Shown here: positions 18,298 to 26,686 of the stretch, in pieces
How positions within the stretch are numbered: position 1 is the stretch's first letter
Layout of the letters: the number at the start of each line of letters is the position of its first letter
Assembly: GCF_027922425.1 (NCBI RefSeq)
Contig: NZ_BSFQ01000022.1
Coordinates: forward strand, 1-64,000
From: Pseudonocardia halophobica
Lineage (GTDB): Bacteria > Actinomycetota > Actinomycetes > Mycobacteriales > Pseudonocardiaceae
DNA length: 64,000 bases
Reading direction: 5' to 3'
Notes under the pieces: model-generated
The model's database searches: none
What the model was told of the DNA's origin: nothing
The model's input: only the letters and a program-made list of their open reading frames with translations
Position numbers and translations under genes: made by a program

Positions 18298-19158
18298 GTG
18301 GCTGCACCCGTCCAGCGGCCCGCCCGCCGCCCCCGCCGGAAGCGTCCCGCCGAGCTCCTGCCCCCGGGGTGGAAGCCCGGCCGGGCGACCGTGCGCGCAT
18401 CCGCCGGCACGTGGACCCTGCAGAGCACGCTGCAACGGCACGGCCTCGGCCCCGTCGCGGGCGTCGACGAGGCCGGCCGCGGGGCCTGCGCCGGTCCGCT
18501 CGTGGTCGCGGCGTGTGTGCTGCGCCCCGGCGACGCCAAGCGGCTCGAGGGCCTGACCGACTCCAAGATGCTCACGCACACCGTGCGCGAGGAGTTCTAC
18601 TACCGGATCCTGCGCCGCGCCGAGGACTTCTCGGTGATCGTGATCCCGCCCGCCGAGGTGGACCGGCGGGGCGTGCACGTCGCCAACATCGAGGGCATGC
18701 GCCGCGCCGTCGCGGGCCTGAGCCACCCACCCGGCTACGTCCTCACGGACGGCTTCCCCGTCCGCGGGTTCGGCAGGCCGACCCTCGCGGTGCCCAAGGG
18801 CGACCTCACGGCGGCCTGCGTGGCGGCGGCGTCGGTGCTGGCCAAGGTGACCAGGGACCGGCTGATGGTCGAGCTGGACGGGCGGTACCCGCAGTACCGC
18901 TTCGCCGAGCACAAGGGCTACTGCACGCCGGTGCACGATGCCGCCCTCGCCGAGCACGGCCCCTGCCCCGAGCACCGGTTCTCGTTCGTGAACGTCGCCT
19001 CGGTGGCCCGCGTCGGCGATCGCGTGGCGTTGGTCCAGAATGGGGCGTCCGGCGAGGAGACCGGGGACATCGAGGACGCGGAGTTCGCCGCGGACGACGA
19101 GGCGCTCCTCGTCGGGGACGCGGGCGAGGACAGGGTCGCAGGGGGAGTGGAGTCGTGA
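18298..19158 (+). CDS. rnhB: Ribonuclease HII
   Basis: Removes RNA from RNA-DNA hybrids, 286 aa. The catalytic DEAGRG motif is in VAGVDEAGRGACAGPL, with TDSK and the later acidic residue in LTDGFP. About 45 basic residues precede the domain and an acidic tail of about 35 (EETGDIEDAEFAADDEA) follows; both are longer than in E. coli. The GTG start lies one base after the lepB stop. Confidence 0.94.
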   Translation: MAAPVQRPARRPRRKRPAELLPPGWKPGRATVRASAGTWTLQSTLQRHGLGPVAGVDEAGRGACAGPLVVAACVLRPGDAKRLEGLTDSKMLTHTVREEFYYRILRRAEDFSVIVIPPAEVDRRGVHVANIEGMRRAVAGLSHPPGYVLTDGFPVRGFGRPTLAVPKGDLTAACVAAASVLAKVTRDRLMVELDGRYPQYRFAEHKGYCTPVHDAALAEHGPCPEHRFSFVNVASVARVGDRVALVQNGASGEETGDIEDAEFAADDEALLVGDAGEDRVAGGVES

Positions 19159-19478
19159 GCGCCGAGGATCTCGAGAAGTACGAGACCGAGATGGAGCTCA
19201 CGCTCTACAAGGAGTACCGCGACATCGTCTCCCAGTTCTCGTACGTCGTGGAGACGGAGCGGCGCTTCTACCTGGCCAACTCCGTCGACGTCGCACCCCG
19301 CAACGCGGACGGCGAGGTCTACTTCGAGGTCCGGATGTCCGACGCGTGGGTCTGGGACATGTACCGGCCGGCGCGGTTCGTGAAGAACGTCCGGGTGGTG
19401 ACGTTCAAGGACGTCAACATCGAGGAGCTCGACAAGCCGGACCTGCGGTTGCCCGAGGGCGACCAGTTCGGCCACTAG
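19155..19478 (+). CDS. DUF2469 family protein
   Basis: Actinobacterial conserved protein, 107 aa, full length (MSAEDLEKYETEMEL to LPEGDQFGH). It is acidic and soluble with no known reaction. The start overlaps rnhB by GTGA. The position between rnhB and yraN is conserved across actinobacteria, which supports the call. Confidence 0.92.
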   Translation: MSAEDLEKYETEMELTLYKEYRDIVSQFSYVVETERRFYLANSVDVAPRNADGEVYFEVRMSDAWVWDMYRPARFVKNVRVVTFKDVNIEELDKPDLRLPEGDQFGH

Positions 19479-19613
19479 GCCCCTAGCACCTCCCCCCGAC
19501 GGTTCCGGTCCTCCCGGCCGTCGACACCGGCGGTTGTCCACCGTCCGCGGCTCCTGTGGAGCACTTTCCGAGTTCCGCCCCACGGGTCGGTGCGGGCGGA
19601 GATCGTGTCCGGC

Positions 19614-19982
19614 ATGGCAGCCAAGGACGAGCTCGGACGCCGCGGCGAGGACGTCGCGGTCGAGTACCTCGAACGCAAGGGCCTCGTCGTGCTGTCCCGG
19701 AACTGGCGGTGCCGGGAGGGCGAGATCGACGTGGTGGCCACCCAGCGGGAGCGGGACGGCACCCGCCTGGTGGTCTGCGAGATCAAGACCCGCTCCGGCA
19801 CCCGGTACGGCGAGCCCGCCGAGGCCGTCACCGGGCTCAAGGCCCAGCGCATCCGGCGGGTCACCAAGGCCTGGCTCGCGGCGCACCACGTGGCGTGGTG
19901 CGAGATCCGGTTCGACGTGGTCGCGGTGCTGATGCGCCCCGGCCGGCCGGTCACCCTGGAGCACTACGAGGCGGCGTTCTGA
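19614..19982 (+). CDS. yraN: UPF0102/YraN endonuclease-like protein
   Basis: 122-aa protein with the restriction-endonuclease-like fold: GRRGEDVAVEYL, GEIDVVA and VCEIKTRSG supply the acidic and Lys residues of the (E)-D-ExK core. Its function is unknown; it clusters with comM and dprA, so a DNA-uptake or repair role is often suspected. I chose ATG 19614; an upstream GTG at 19590 is possible. The 135-bp gap before it shows no feature. Confidence 0.92.
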   Translation: MAAKDELGRRGEDVAVEYLERKGLVVLSRNWRCREGEIDVVATQRERDGTRLVVCEIKTRSGTRYGEPAEAVTGLKAQRIRRVTKAWLAAHHVAWCEIRFDVVAVLMRPGRPVTLEHYEAAF

Positions 19983-20232
19983 TGGCGCTCGCCCGGGGCT
20001 GGTCCGTGGCGCTGCACGGCGTCGAGGGCGTGCCCGTCGAGATCGAGGCGCTCGTGGGCGGCGGGATCCCCGGCGTCCAGATCGTCGGGCTGGCCGACAC
20101 CGCGCTGCAGGAGTCGGTGCACCGGATGCGGTCGGCGATCGTGAACTCGGGCCGGGAGTGGCCGTCGGTGCGGATCCTGCTCGCGCTCTCCCCGGCCACG
20201 CTGCGCAAGACGGGATCCCGCTTCGACCTGGC
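19982..20232 (+). pseudogene. comM: ComM/YifB Mg-chelatase-like ATPase, 5' fragment cut by the integrated element
   Basis: The first 84 codons of comM, starting at ATG 19982, which shares a base with the yraN stop. The N-terminal domain is normal (VALHGVEGVPVEIEALVGGG, GLADTALQES, NSGREWPSVRILLALSPA) up to SRFDLA, then the frame runs into element DNA. The rest of the gene resumes at 46771. ComM is a branch-migration helicase in natural transformation. Excision would restore the gene. Confidence 0.93.
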
Positions 20233-20260
20233 GATGTGTCAAGTGAGACACTACTACGGT
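20227..20260 (+). other. Left attachment junction (attL)
   Basis: comM coding sequence ends at CCTGGC (20227-20232), which recurs at the right junction (46771-46776). Just inside is GTGTC-AAGTGA-GACAC (20236-20251), an inverted repeat suitable for an integrase half-site. The integrase gene starts at 20259. Confidence 0.75.
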
Positions 20261-21680
20261 GAGTGCTCCCCGCGTGGCGATCTATGTCCGAATCTCCAAG
20301 GACCGCGAAGGCGCCGGTCTGGGCGTCGAACGCCAGGAGCGAGAGTGCCGCGAACTCGCCGAGAAGCTCAACGGCCAGGTTGTCGCCGTCCACCGGGATA
20401 ACGACCTGTCCGCCTACTCAGGGAAGCCCCGACCCGGCTACCGACAGCTGCTGCAGGACATCCGAGACGGCAAGGTTGACCTCGTCCTGGCCTGGCACAG
20501 CGACAGGCTCCACCGCAGCCCGGCCGAGCTGGAGGAATGGATCGCCACCTGCGAGCCGCGCGGCGTACCCGTCCACACGGTGAAGGCCGGCCCGCTCGAC
20601 CTCGCCACACCCTCGGGCAGGATGGTCGCCCGGCAGCTCGGGGCAGTCGCCCGATACGAGGTGGACCACATGATCGAGCGGCAGAAGTCGGCGAAGGCTC
20701 AGGCCGCAGCTGCGGGGAAGTGGCGCGGCGGACGCCGGCCGTTCGGGTACGAGAGCGACGGCGTCACCGTTCGCCCTGAAGAGGCGAAGCTGGTAGCCGA
20801 AGCGACCGACCGGGTGCTGGCAGGCGAGGCCCTGTCGTCGGTCGCGCGAGACTTCGCCTCCCGCAGCATCTCGACCTCCGCCGGCACGCCGTGGGATTCC
20901 CGCAACCTCCGGAACGTCCTCCTGCGGGCCCGCAACGCAGGCATCGTCGAGCACGAAGGGACGGAGGTCGGCCCGGCTGAGTGGCCGGCCATCGTCGACC
21001 CGGCGAAGTGGCGGAACGTGCGCCGGCTCCTGACCGCAGAAGGCCGACGGGCCCCGCGCTCGTCGGACCTCGTGTACCTGGGGTCCGGGCTGTACCTGTG
21101 CGGCTACTGCGGCGACGGCACCACCATGCGGTCGGCCGCCACCCGCACCTCCCACCGGGGGAACGTCACGAAGCCGGCCTACCGCTGCCGCAACGGCTCC
21201 CACCTCACCCGCATCGCCGAGCCTCTCGACCAGTTCGTCTCCGAGGTCGCGATCGAGCGGCTGTCCCGACCGGACTCCCGGCTCCTCCTCGCCCCCGAGG
21301 ACCGGCGCGTGGACCTCGAGGCACTGCACGCCCGCCGGGAGGACAACGCCAACCGGCTCAAGGAGCTGGCGGCCCTGTTCGGGAGAGGCGTCATCACGGG
21401 CGCTCAGCTGACCGAGGCGACCACGGAGCTGCGAGCCGAGAGTGAGGAGCTGGACGCGGAGATCGCGTCGCACACGGGCGTCTCACCGCTCGTCGGGATC
21501 GCGGACGCTGTCGACGTGCGGGCCGCATGGAACGCCGCAGGAGTCGGGAAGCGGAAGGCGGTCGTCCGCAGCCTGATGGACGTGACCCTCATGCCTGCCC
21601 CCAAAGGGCGGCCTCCCGGCTGGCAGCCCGGCAAGGGTTACTTCGACCCGCGTGCCGTGCGGATCGAGTGGAAGCAGTAG
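20259..21680 (+). CDS. Large serine recombinase (integrase)
   Basis: 473-aa site-specific recombinase. The catalytic domain begins VAIYVRISKD with nucleophile Ser13 and has the arginines in WHSDRLHRSPAELE and ARYEVDHMIERQK. The recombinase domain follows (GGRRPFGYE), then a zinc ribbon with CGYCG and CRNGSH, a coiled-coil stretch (350-410) and a basic tail. It starts 26 bp inside attL, the usual arrangement. Directionality should need the excisionase at 40646-40897 or another factor. Confidence 0.96.
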   Translation: MSAPRVAIYVRISKDREGAGLGVERQERECRELAEKLNGQVVAVHRDNDLSAYSGKPRPGYRQLLQDIRDGKVDLVLAWHSDRLHRSPAELEEWIATCEPRGVPVHTVKAGPLDLATPSGRMVARQLGAVARYEVDHMIERQKSAKAQAAAAGKWRGGRRPFGYESDGVTVRPEEAKLVAEATDRVLAGEALSSVARDFASRSISTSAGTPWDSRNLRNVLLRARNAGIVEHEGTEVGPAEWPAIVDPAKWRNVRRLLTAEGRRAPRSSDLVYLGSGLYLCGYCGDGTTMRSAATRTSHRGNVTKPAYRCRNGSHLTRIAEPLDQFVSEVAIERLSRPDSRLLLAPEDRRVDLEALHARREDNANRLKELAALFGRGVITGAQLTEATTELRAESEELDAEIASHTGVSPLVGIADAVDVRAAWNAAGVGKRKAVVRSLMDVTLMPAPKGRPPGWQPGKGYFDPRAVRIEWKQ

Positions 21681-21738
21681 GGGACGCGGGGACAGGCGGG
21701 GACAACGGGGACACTTTGTCCCAGCCGTGTCCCAGCCC

Positions 21739-21753
21739 CTGACCTGCGGAAAC
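21739..21753 (+). repeat. 15-bp motif, copy 1 (CTGACCTGCGGAAAC)
   Basis: A perfect copy of a 15-bp element that recurs inverted at 22377-22391 and 41701-41715. Shorter copies are at 21859-21868, 21970-21980, 22308-22318 and 35430-35440. Confidence 0.85.
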
Positions 21754-21808
21754 AGGGTCGGGGACAACGGGGACACTTTTGTCCCACCCCCCCTCTGTCG
21801 CTCGGCCT

Positions 21809-21860
21809 CGCGTGTTACGCGAGTGAAAGAAAATAGATCAAGATCATTTATATATATACG
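21809..21860 (+). other. AT-rich island with flanking palindrome
   Basis: CGCGT-GTT-ACGCG (21809-21821) is followed by an AT-rich run (21824-21859) that ends in TTTATATATATA. This is the most AT-rich stretch I see in the window. It is a natural candidate for DNA unwinding, or a promoter for the HNH gene. Confidence 0.7.
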
Positions 21861-22031
21861 CAGGTCAGAGGCCGAATTCGACGCCTGCTGGCAAGACCCA
21901 CAACCGAGCCCGCGCCCACTCACGCGACAGGGGGGGTGGGACAAGCGTGTCCCCGATGTCCCACCCTGTCTGACCTGCAGGAATGGGCTGGGACACGATG
22001 TCCCCGAGTGTCCCCGCCATAGCCTGATGCT

Positions 22032-22289
22032 GTGTCCAAGAGGTGGAAGAAGGGCAGCACCCGCGCATGGCGGCAGACCCGTGCCCTAGTGCTGGCCCGT
22101 GACAGCTACCGATGCCGGCTCAGCCTCAGTGGCTGCACGAGCAAGGCCGACCACGTCCACCACACCGTCGCCCGAGAGGTAGCAGGTGACGACCCGAGCC
22201 ACCTGATCGCCGCATGCAGGAGCTGCAACCTCAAGGCAGGGGACCCCTCGAAAGCCGACCCGGCACCCCAGCCGCGCGCCTGGTGGTGA
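22032..22289 (+). CDS. HNH endonuclease
   Basis: 85-aa HNH nuclease, a usual partner of HK97-type terminases in cos packaging. The zinc and catalytic pattern is visible: CRLSLSGC, DHVHHTV, then HLIAACRSCNLKAG. GTG 22032 is the only sensible start. An intrinsic terminator follows directly, separating it from the terminase operon. Confidence 0.88.
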   Translation: MSKRWKKGSTRAWRQTRALVLARDSYRCRLSLSGCTSKADHVHHTVAREVAGDDPSHLIAACRSCNLKAGDPSKADPAPQPRAWW

Positions 22290-22295
22290 TTGATC

Positions 22296-22324
22296 AACCG
22301 CAGCCCGCTGACCTGCGGTTTTTT
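22296..22324 (+). terminator. Intrinsic terminator after the HNH gene
   Basis: AACCGCAG (22296-22303) pairs with CTGCGGTT (22313-22320) around a 9-base loop and runs into six Ts (22319-22324). The loop and 3' arm contain CTGACCTGCGG, a partial copy of the 15-bp motif. Confidence 0.85.
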
Positions 22325-22376
22325 GGGGGCCGACAGGGGGGCCAGGACACCCGCCGCGTGTTCCTCTCTCCCTGAA

Positions 22377-22391
22377 GTTTCCGCAGGTCAG
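22377..22391 (-). repeat. 15-bp motif, copy 2 (inverted)
   Basis: GTTTCCGCAGGTCAG, the exact reverse complement of the copy at 21739. It lies in the 214-bp gap between the HNH and terminase genes. Confidence 0.85.
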
Positions 22392-22457
22392 GGGCATGAT
22401 CGTCACGTCCGGTTCAACACGCATCCGATCGTGACCCGCTCCTACGCCCGAACGGGT

Positions 22458-22481
22458 CTCACAATGTGGGATACTGGTCCT
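22458..22481 (+). promoter_or_regulatory. 24-bp element before the terminase operon
   Basis: This element, with core ATGTGGGATACTGGTCC, matches one before the capsid gene (26687-26710) at 19 of 24 positions. It has a TGGGA-n6-TCC(C/T)A dyad. It ends 22 bp before the terminase small-subunit gene and may be a promoter or phage activator site. Confidence 0.6.
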
Positions 22482-22503
22482 AAAGCGTGAGAAGCGAGGT
22501 GGG

Positions 22504-22887
22504 ATGGGCGCGGACCAGGCGGACTCCGGGAAGTTGCTCCCGGAAGTCGAGGCGTCCCTTGCTGCTCTCGATCTGGATCCGCGCGACCAGGCGGCTGCCG
22601 CCCTCGCTCGCTCGTACGCCCGCCGGATTGATCAGGCTGCTGCTGCCTCGTCCGCCGCGGACCGCGTCCTCCGGGCCGTCAAGGCGGCTGAGGAGGAGAC
22701 CGAGCTCGTCGAGCAGGTGTCCGCGCTCAAGGCGAAGCTCGCCGAGCAGGCCGTACTCAAGGAGCTGGGTGCCCGGCTGGAGGCGGTGCTGGCCTCGCTG
22801 CACGCCACGTCCGCGTCACGGGTGAAGCTGCCCCCGGGCCGCCCGGCTGCGAACAGCCGGCTGACGCAGTTCCGGAGTGGTGCGTGA
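22504..22887 (+). CDS. Probable terminase small subunit
   Basis: 127-aa helical protein called from position directly before the large terminase, which it overlaps by GTGA. The first half (LLPEVEASLAALDLDPRDQAAAALARSYARRID) resembles the helical start of actinophage small terminases. The middle is a probable coiled coil (about 60-100) and the end is basic. No definite signature is seen. If correct, it would bind the packaging site, possibly the phased hexamers upstream. Confidence 0.65.
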   Translation: MGADQADSGKLLPEVEASLAALDLDPRDQAAAALARSYARRIDQAAAASSAADRVLRAVKAAEEETELVEQVSALKAKLAEQAVLKELGARLEAVLASLHATSASRVKLPPGRPAANSRLTQFRSGA

Positions 22888-24317
22888 CCACGACCCAGCT
22901 GGTCGGGATCCCGACGCCGCGTCTGTCGACGGAGCCGCTGCGCCCATTGACGCCGGAGACGTCGCTGGGGTTCGAGGCTGCCCGGTTCTCCCGCGAGGTG
23001 CTGGGGGTCGAGCCACTGCCGTGGCAGGAGGAGTTCCTGATCCGCGCGCTCGAGCTGCGCCCGGACGGCGGGTTCCGGTTCCGAACCGTACTGCTCCTGG
23101 TCGGGCGGCAGAACGGAAAAACCTACCTCTGCAAGCTGCTGGCGCTCTGGATGATGTTCACCGGTCGCGCTCAGCTGGTCCTCGGCTGCGCGCAGAGCCT
23201 CGACGTCGCCCGGGAGTCGTGGCAGGGCGCGGTCGACATCGTCCAGGACGACGACGACCTCCGCGCCGAGCTGGACAACGTCCGACACGCGAACGGTGAG
23301 CAGACGCTGACCCTGACGAACGGGGCCCGCTACAAGATCTCCGCTGCGACCCGGTCGGCCGGCCGTGGCCTGTCGGTGGATCTGCTGCTGCTCGACGAGC
23401 TGCGGGAGCACCGGACCTGGGATGCGTGGGCTGCGCTGAGCAAGACGACGACCGCGAAGGCGAACGCTCTGATCCTCGGGATCAGCAACGCGGGCGAGAC
23501 GGCTTCGGTCGTTTTGAACGCGCTCCGCTCCACGGCATTGAGTGGTTCGGACCCCACGCTTGGGATCTTCGAGTGGTCGGCTCCGGAGAACTGCGAGCTC
23601 GACGACCCGCATGCGTGGGCGCAGGCGAACCCCGGGCTGGGGCACACCGTCTCCGAGGCGGCGATCCGGTCGGACATGATGACCTCGCCGGCGGCTCGGT
23701 TCAGGACGGAATCGCTCTGCTGCCGGGTTGACGCACTCGACTCCGCGGTGGACCTGGTGGCGTGGCAGGCGTCGGTCGACCACACAGCGACCCTCGCCCC
23801 CTTCCGGGACCGGGTGGCCGCGTGCGTGGACGTCGCCCCTGATGGCGCTCACGTGACGCTGGCAGGTGCGGCGCAGCTCGACGACGGGTCGGTGCGGGTC
23901 GAGGTGTTCGCAGCGTGGGAGAGCGTGACAGCGGCCCGCCGGGAGCTGCCCGGGATCCTCGCCCGGATCGCGCCGCGCACGGTGGCGTGGTTCCCGTCCG
24001 GCCCGGCCGCCGGCCTCGCCGCGGACCTTCGCTCCCTGGACACCGTGGAGATCAAGGGTGCAGAGGTGGCGGAGTGCTGCCAGGAGCTCGCCACTCTCGT
24101 CACTGCCCGGCAGGTGCGGCACCCCGGTGACCCACTGCTGGACGCTCACGTCGCCGGCGCGGGCAAGGCGTGGTCGGGCGACTCGTGGCGGTTCACCCGC
24201 TCTGGGGGCCACGTGGACGCCCTTTATGCGGTCGCTGGTGCGGTGCACGCCGCCCGGACCGCCCCTGTTCCCGTCCCCGTTCCGCGCTCGCGGGTGTTCT
24301 ACACCGGAGAGGTCTGA
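22884..24317 (+). CDS. Terminase large subunit
   Basis: Packaging ATPase/nuclease, 477 aa. The Walker A-like motif GRQNGKT is at 74-80 and Walker B LLLLDE ends at Asp171-Glu172, with the coupling motif GISNAGE following. The C-terminal nuclease half has acidic residues (CVDVAPDGAH; DPLLDAHVAGAG). Its length is normal for HK97-type phages. Confidence 0.93.
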   Translation: MTTTQLVGIPTPRLSTEPLRPLTPETSLGFEAARFSREVLGVEPLPWQEEFLIRALELRPDGGFRFRTVLLLVGRQNGKTYLCKLLALWMMFTGRAQLVLGCAQSLDVARESWQGAVDIVQDDDDLRAELDNVRHANGEQTLTLTNGARYKISAATRSAGRGLSVDLLLLDELREHRTWDAWAALSKTTTAKANALILGISNAGETASVVLNALRSTALSGSDPTLGIFEWSAPENCELDDPHAWAQANPGLGHTVSEAAIRSDMMTSPAARFRTESLCCRVDALDSAVDLVAWQASVDHTATLAPFRDRVAACVDVAPDGAHVTLAGAAQLDDGSVRVEVFAAWESVTAARRELPGILARIAPRTVAWFPSGPAAGLAADLRSLDTVEIKGAEVAECCQELATLVTARQVRHPGDPLLDAHVAGAGKAWSGDSWRFTRSGGHVDALYAVAGAVHAARTAPVPVPVPRSRVFYTGEV

Positions 24318-24505
24318 TGACTTTCATGCAGGGCGCGGCTGTGTTCGCGCAGGCGGTCGCGGTGTTCGCGATGCTCGCCGGGCTGTGGCTGCTGCTCCCG
24401 CTCGGCTGGTTCCTCCTCGCCGGCGGTACCGCTGTGCTGGCCCTCGCGACCGGGCTCGAGCTCGTCGCGAAGCGGCGTGAGGCGGTGACCGATGGGGTTC
24501 GCTGA
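24317..24505 (+). CDS. Small membrane protein between terminase and portal
   Basis: 62-aa protein with two likely membrane helices (FAQAVAVFAMLAGLWLLLPL and FLLAGGTAVLALATGL) and a charged tail. ATG 24317 shares a base with the terminase stop, and the end overlaps the portal gene by 14 bp. I do not recognise it; it has holin-like topology but is far from any lysin. Confidence 0.7.
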   Translation: MTFMQGAAVFAQAVAVFAMLAGLWLLLPLGWFLLAGGTAVLALATGLELVAKRREAVTDGVR

Positions 24506-25928
24506 CCTGTTCACACGGGCCGTCCAGTACACGGCCACGGACACGACGACCGGGGCGTCACAGACGTTCGTGGTCGACAGCCTCAGCCCGGACTGGTCGC
24601 ACGGCGCGTACTCCGGCGCGATGAGCCTGCCCGGCGCGTGGCGGGCGTCGCTGCTGATCTCCGACCTTCTCGGGTCGCTGCCGTGGCAGGTGCTGCGGGA
24701 CCGGGCCGGCGTGCAGGAGCGGCTGCCGACCCCACCGCTGCTGCTGCAGCCGTCCCCGCCGGACACCGCCGTGACGACGTTCTCCTCGGTGGTGCTGGAC
24801 CTCGTGTGGCGCGGCAACGCGATCGGCCTGATCGCGTCGCGCGGGCGGGATGGCTACCCCACATCGGTCGCGCTGGTCCCGGCGGAGAGCGTGCAGGTCC
24901 GCCGCGCGGGCCGCGGTGAGATCGGTTTCACCGAGGGCGAGGTCATCTACCAGATCGGCCAGGACCTCTACCCGGCCGACGAGGTCATCCACGTCAAGGG
25001 GCCGTCCCGCCCGGGTGCACTGCGCGGCATGTCGGTCCTCGAGGCGCACCTGTCCAAGTCGCTGCGGCTGGCGGACCAGCTCGACGAGCAGGCCCGGTCC
25101 GTCGACACCGCCGCGGTCCCGTCCGGGGTGCTCAAGTCGACCGACCCGGCGTTCGACGAGAGCGACGCCCGCGCTGTCGCCGCCGGGTGGAAGGCGAACC
25201 AGCGGACCCGCGGGCTACAGATCATCAACTCCTCGATGGAGTACACGCCGGTGGCGTGGAACCCGACGGAGGCGCAGCTGCTGGAGGCGCGGAAGTACAG
25301 CCTCCACCAGATCGCACTGATCTTCGGGCTGTCCCCGTCGTGGCTCGGTGTCTCCTCGGGCGACTCGATGACCTACTCGAACCTGGAGTCCGAGGCGACC
25401 AACCTCGTCCGGTTCTCCCTGATTGGGCACATCTCCCGGCTTGAGCAGGCGTTCTCCACCGCCCTGCCGCGCGGTACGTGGGCGAAGCTGAACCTCGACG
25501 GGCTGCTGCGGTCGGACACGATGACCCGCTACCAGGCCCACGAGATCGGGATCCGCGCCGGCTTCCTGCTGCCGAGTGAGGCGCGCGGGCTGGAGGACCT
25601 GCCCCCGGTCGACGGGATCGACGAGAAGGCGCTGCAGTCGGCCGAGGACGACGAGGACCCGACGCCGGAGGACGCAGCGCAGTGGGCGGCCGAGCTCGGG
25701 GAGGACCGGTCCGCGGCGGACGTGAACGCGCTGGAGCGGTACTGGAAGCACGGCGAGGGTCTGGCGAAGTGGGCGGGCAAGGCGCACCCCTGGACCGCGC
25801 TGTACCGGCAGTTGGTCAAGCACGTGGGGCCGACCCGCGCGAAGCGGATCGCCTCGCAGTGGTTTCACGATGTCTTCGGGATTTGGCCCGGAGAACGCAA
25901 GGGCACGAACCCCGTAGGGAAGGGATGA
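24492..25928 (+). CDS. Portal protein with C-terminal extension
   Basis: HK97-type portal, 478 aa. The core is typical (VDSLSPDWSHGAYSGAMSLP; LVWRGNAIGLI; GMSVLEAHLSKSL; FGLSPSWLGV; YSNLESEATNLVRF). After the acidic linker DDEDPTPEDAAQW there is an extra 60-residue helical domain (ALERYWKHGEGLAKWAG, ASQWFHDVFGIWPGERKG) not needed for the fold. It may be a scaffold, or an additional factor packaged with the portal. Confidence 0.92.
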   Translation: MGFADLFTRAVQYTATDTTTGASQTFVVDSLSPDWSHGAYSGAMSLPGAWRASLLISDLLGSLPWQVLRDRAGVQERLPTPPLLLQPSPPDTAVTTFSSVVLDLVWRGNAIGLIASRGRDGYPTSVALVPAESVQVRRAGRGEIGFTEGEVIYQIGQDLYPADEVIHVKGPSRPGALRGMSVLEAHLSKSLRLADQLDEQARSVDTAAVPSGVLKSTDPAFDESDARAVAAGWKANQRTRGLQIINSSMEYTPVAWNPTEAQLLEARKYSLHQIALIFGLSPSWLGVSSGDSMTYSNLESEATNLVRFSLIGHISRLEQAFSTALPRGTWAKLNLDGLLRSDTMTRYQAHEIGIRAGFLLPSEARGLEDLPPVDGIDEKALQSAEDDEDPTPEDAAQWAAELGEDRSAADVNALERYWKHGEGLAKWAGKAHPWTALYRQLVKHVGPTRAKRIASQWFHDVFGIWPGERKGTNPVGKG

Positions 25929-26140
25929 TCACGATGGCTGCAGCTCGTACGAAGAAGACGGACACCCGGCCGGCCGAGGCGAAGCCCGACGCCAAGCAGG
26001 GGTCCTGCAAGCTCCCCGGCTGCGTTCACGACGCTGCCCACCGTGGTCTGTGCGAGGCGCACTGGTACACCCACCGCGGCCTCGCCGACGTCGACCCCGA
26101 CGCCCCGAAGAACGAGGACGAGGGAGTGACCGTCGCGTGA
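25925..26140 (+). CDS. Small zinc-finger-like protein
   Basis: 71-aa basic protein. It has the pattern CKLPGCVHDAAHRGLCEAHW, i.e. C-x4-C ... C-x2-H, matching the two N-terminal fingers of the element's WhiB-like protein. It overlaps the portal stop by ATGA and the protease start by GTGA. Function unknown; a nucleic-acid-binding structural role is possible. Confidence 0.75.
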   Translation: MITMAAARTKKTDTRPAEAKPDAKQGSCKLPGCVHDAAHRGLCEAHWYTHRGLADVDPDAPKNEDEGVTVA

Positions 26141-26685
26141 CTGAGGTCCTCACCCGCACCTTCGCCCCGGACATCGAGATCCGCTCGGGCGGGGACGGCC
26201 GCACGGTGCACGGCATCGCGGTCCCGTACTCCCGGCCGCAGCGGATCCACGCCGGCCTCACCGAGCAGTTCGCCCGGGGTGCGTTCGCGAAGCAGCTGAC
26301 GAGTGGGCACCGGGTGCCGTTCACCCGTGACCACCAGGCGCAGGGCGGGCAGATCATCGGGAAGGTGCTCGAGCTGCGGGACGACGCCGCCGGCCTGTAC
26401 TTCGAGGCTCGGGTGGCGAAGACCGCGATGGGCAACGACACCCTCGAACTGCTCCGTGACGGCGCGCTGGACCAGGTGTCCATCGGCTTCCAGGAGGGCC
26501 AGAACCGGCGGCTGTCCGGCGGCATCGTCGAGCGGGTCACCGCCACGCTGCGGGAACTTTCCGTGGTTCCTGAGGGCGCGTACGGCGATTTCGCGGTGGC
26601 GATGGGGGTCCGGTCCGTGCAGCCGCTGCGCCTGGACGAGGCCCGTCAGATCCTCGCCTCACTCCCGACACTGTTACCAATGTGA
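26137..26685 (+). CDS. Prohead protease (HK97 family)
   Basis: Capsid maturation protease, 182 aa, of the herpesvirus-assemblin fold. Key features are HGIAVPYSRP, the catalytic His in PFTRDHQA, and the Ser in LDQVSIGFQEG. GTG 26137 overlaps the preceding gene. It probably removes the delta domain of the capsid protein encoded next. Confidence 0.92.
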   Translation: MTEVLTRTFAPDIEIRSGGDGRTVHGIAVPYSRPQRIHAGLTEQFARGAFAKQLTSGHRVPFTRDHQAQGGQIIGKVLELRDDAAGLYFEARVAKTAMGNDTLELLRDGALDQVSIGFQEGQNRRLSGGIVERVTATLRELSVVPEGAYGDFAVAMGVRSVQPLRLDEARQILASLPTLLPM

Positions 26686-26686
26686 A

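Larger units (their letters stand above)
21689..22014 (+). repeat. Fourteen helically phased GGGACA/TGTCCC hexamers around an AT-rich island
   Basis: GGGACA or its complement begins at 21689, 21699, 21708, 21717, 21728 / 21761, 21770, 21780 / 21938, 21948, 21957 / 21990, 21999, 22009. Within each of the four groups the spacing is 9-11 bp, one helical turn. Two groups lie left and two right of an AT-rich island (21824-21859), and a CTGACCTGC-type motif lies between the groups of each pair. The stretch has no gene. It looks like a protein-loading site such as a replication origin, partition or packaging site. Confidence 0.85.
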
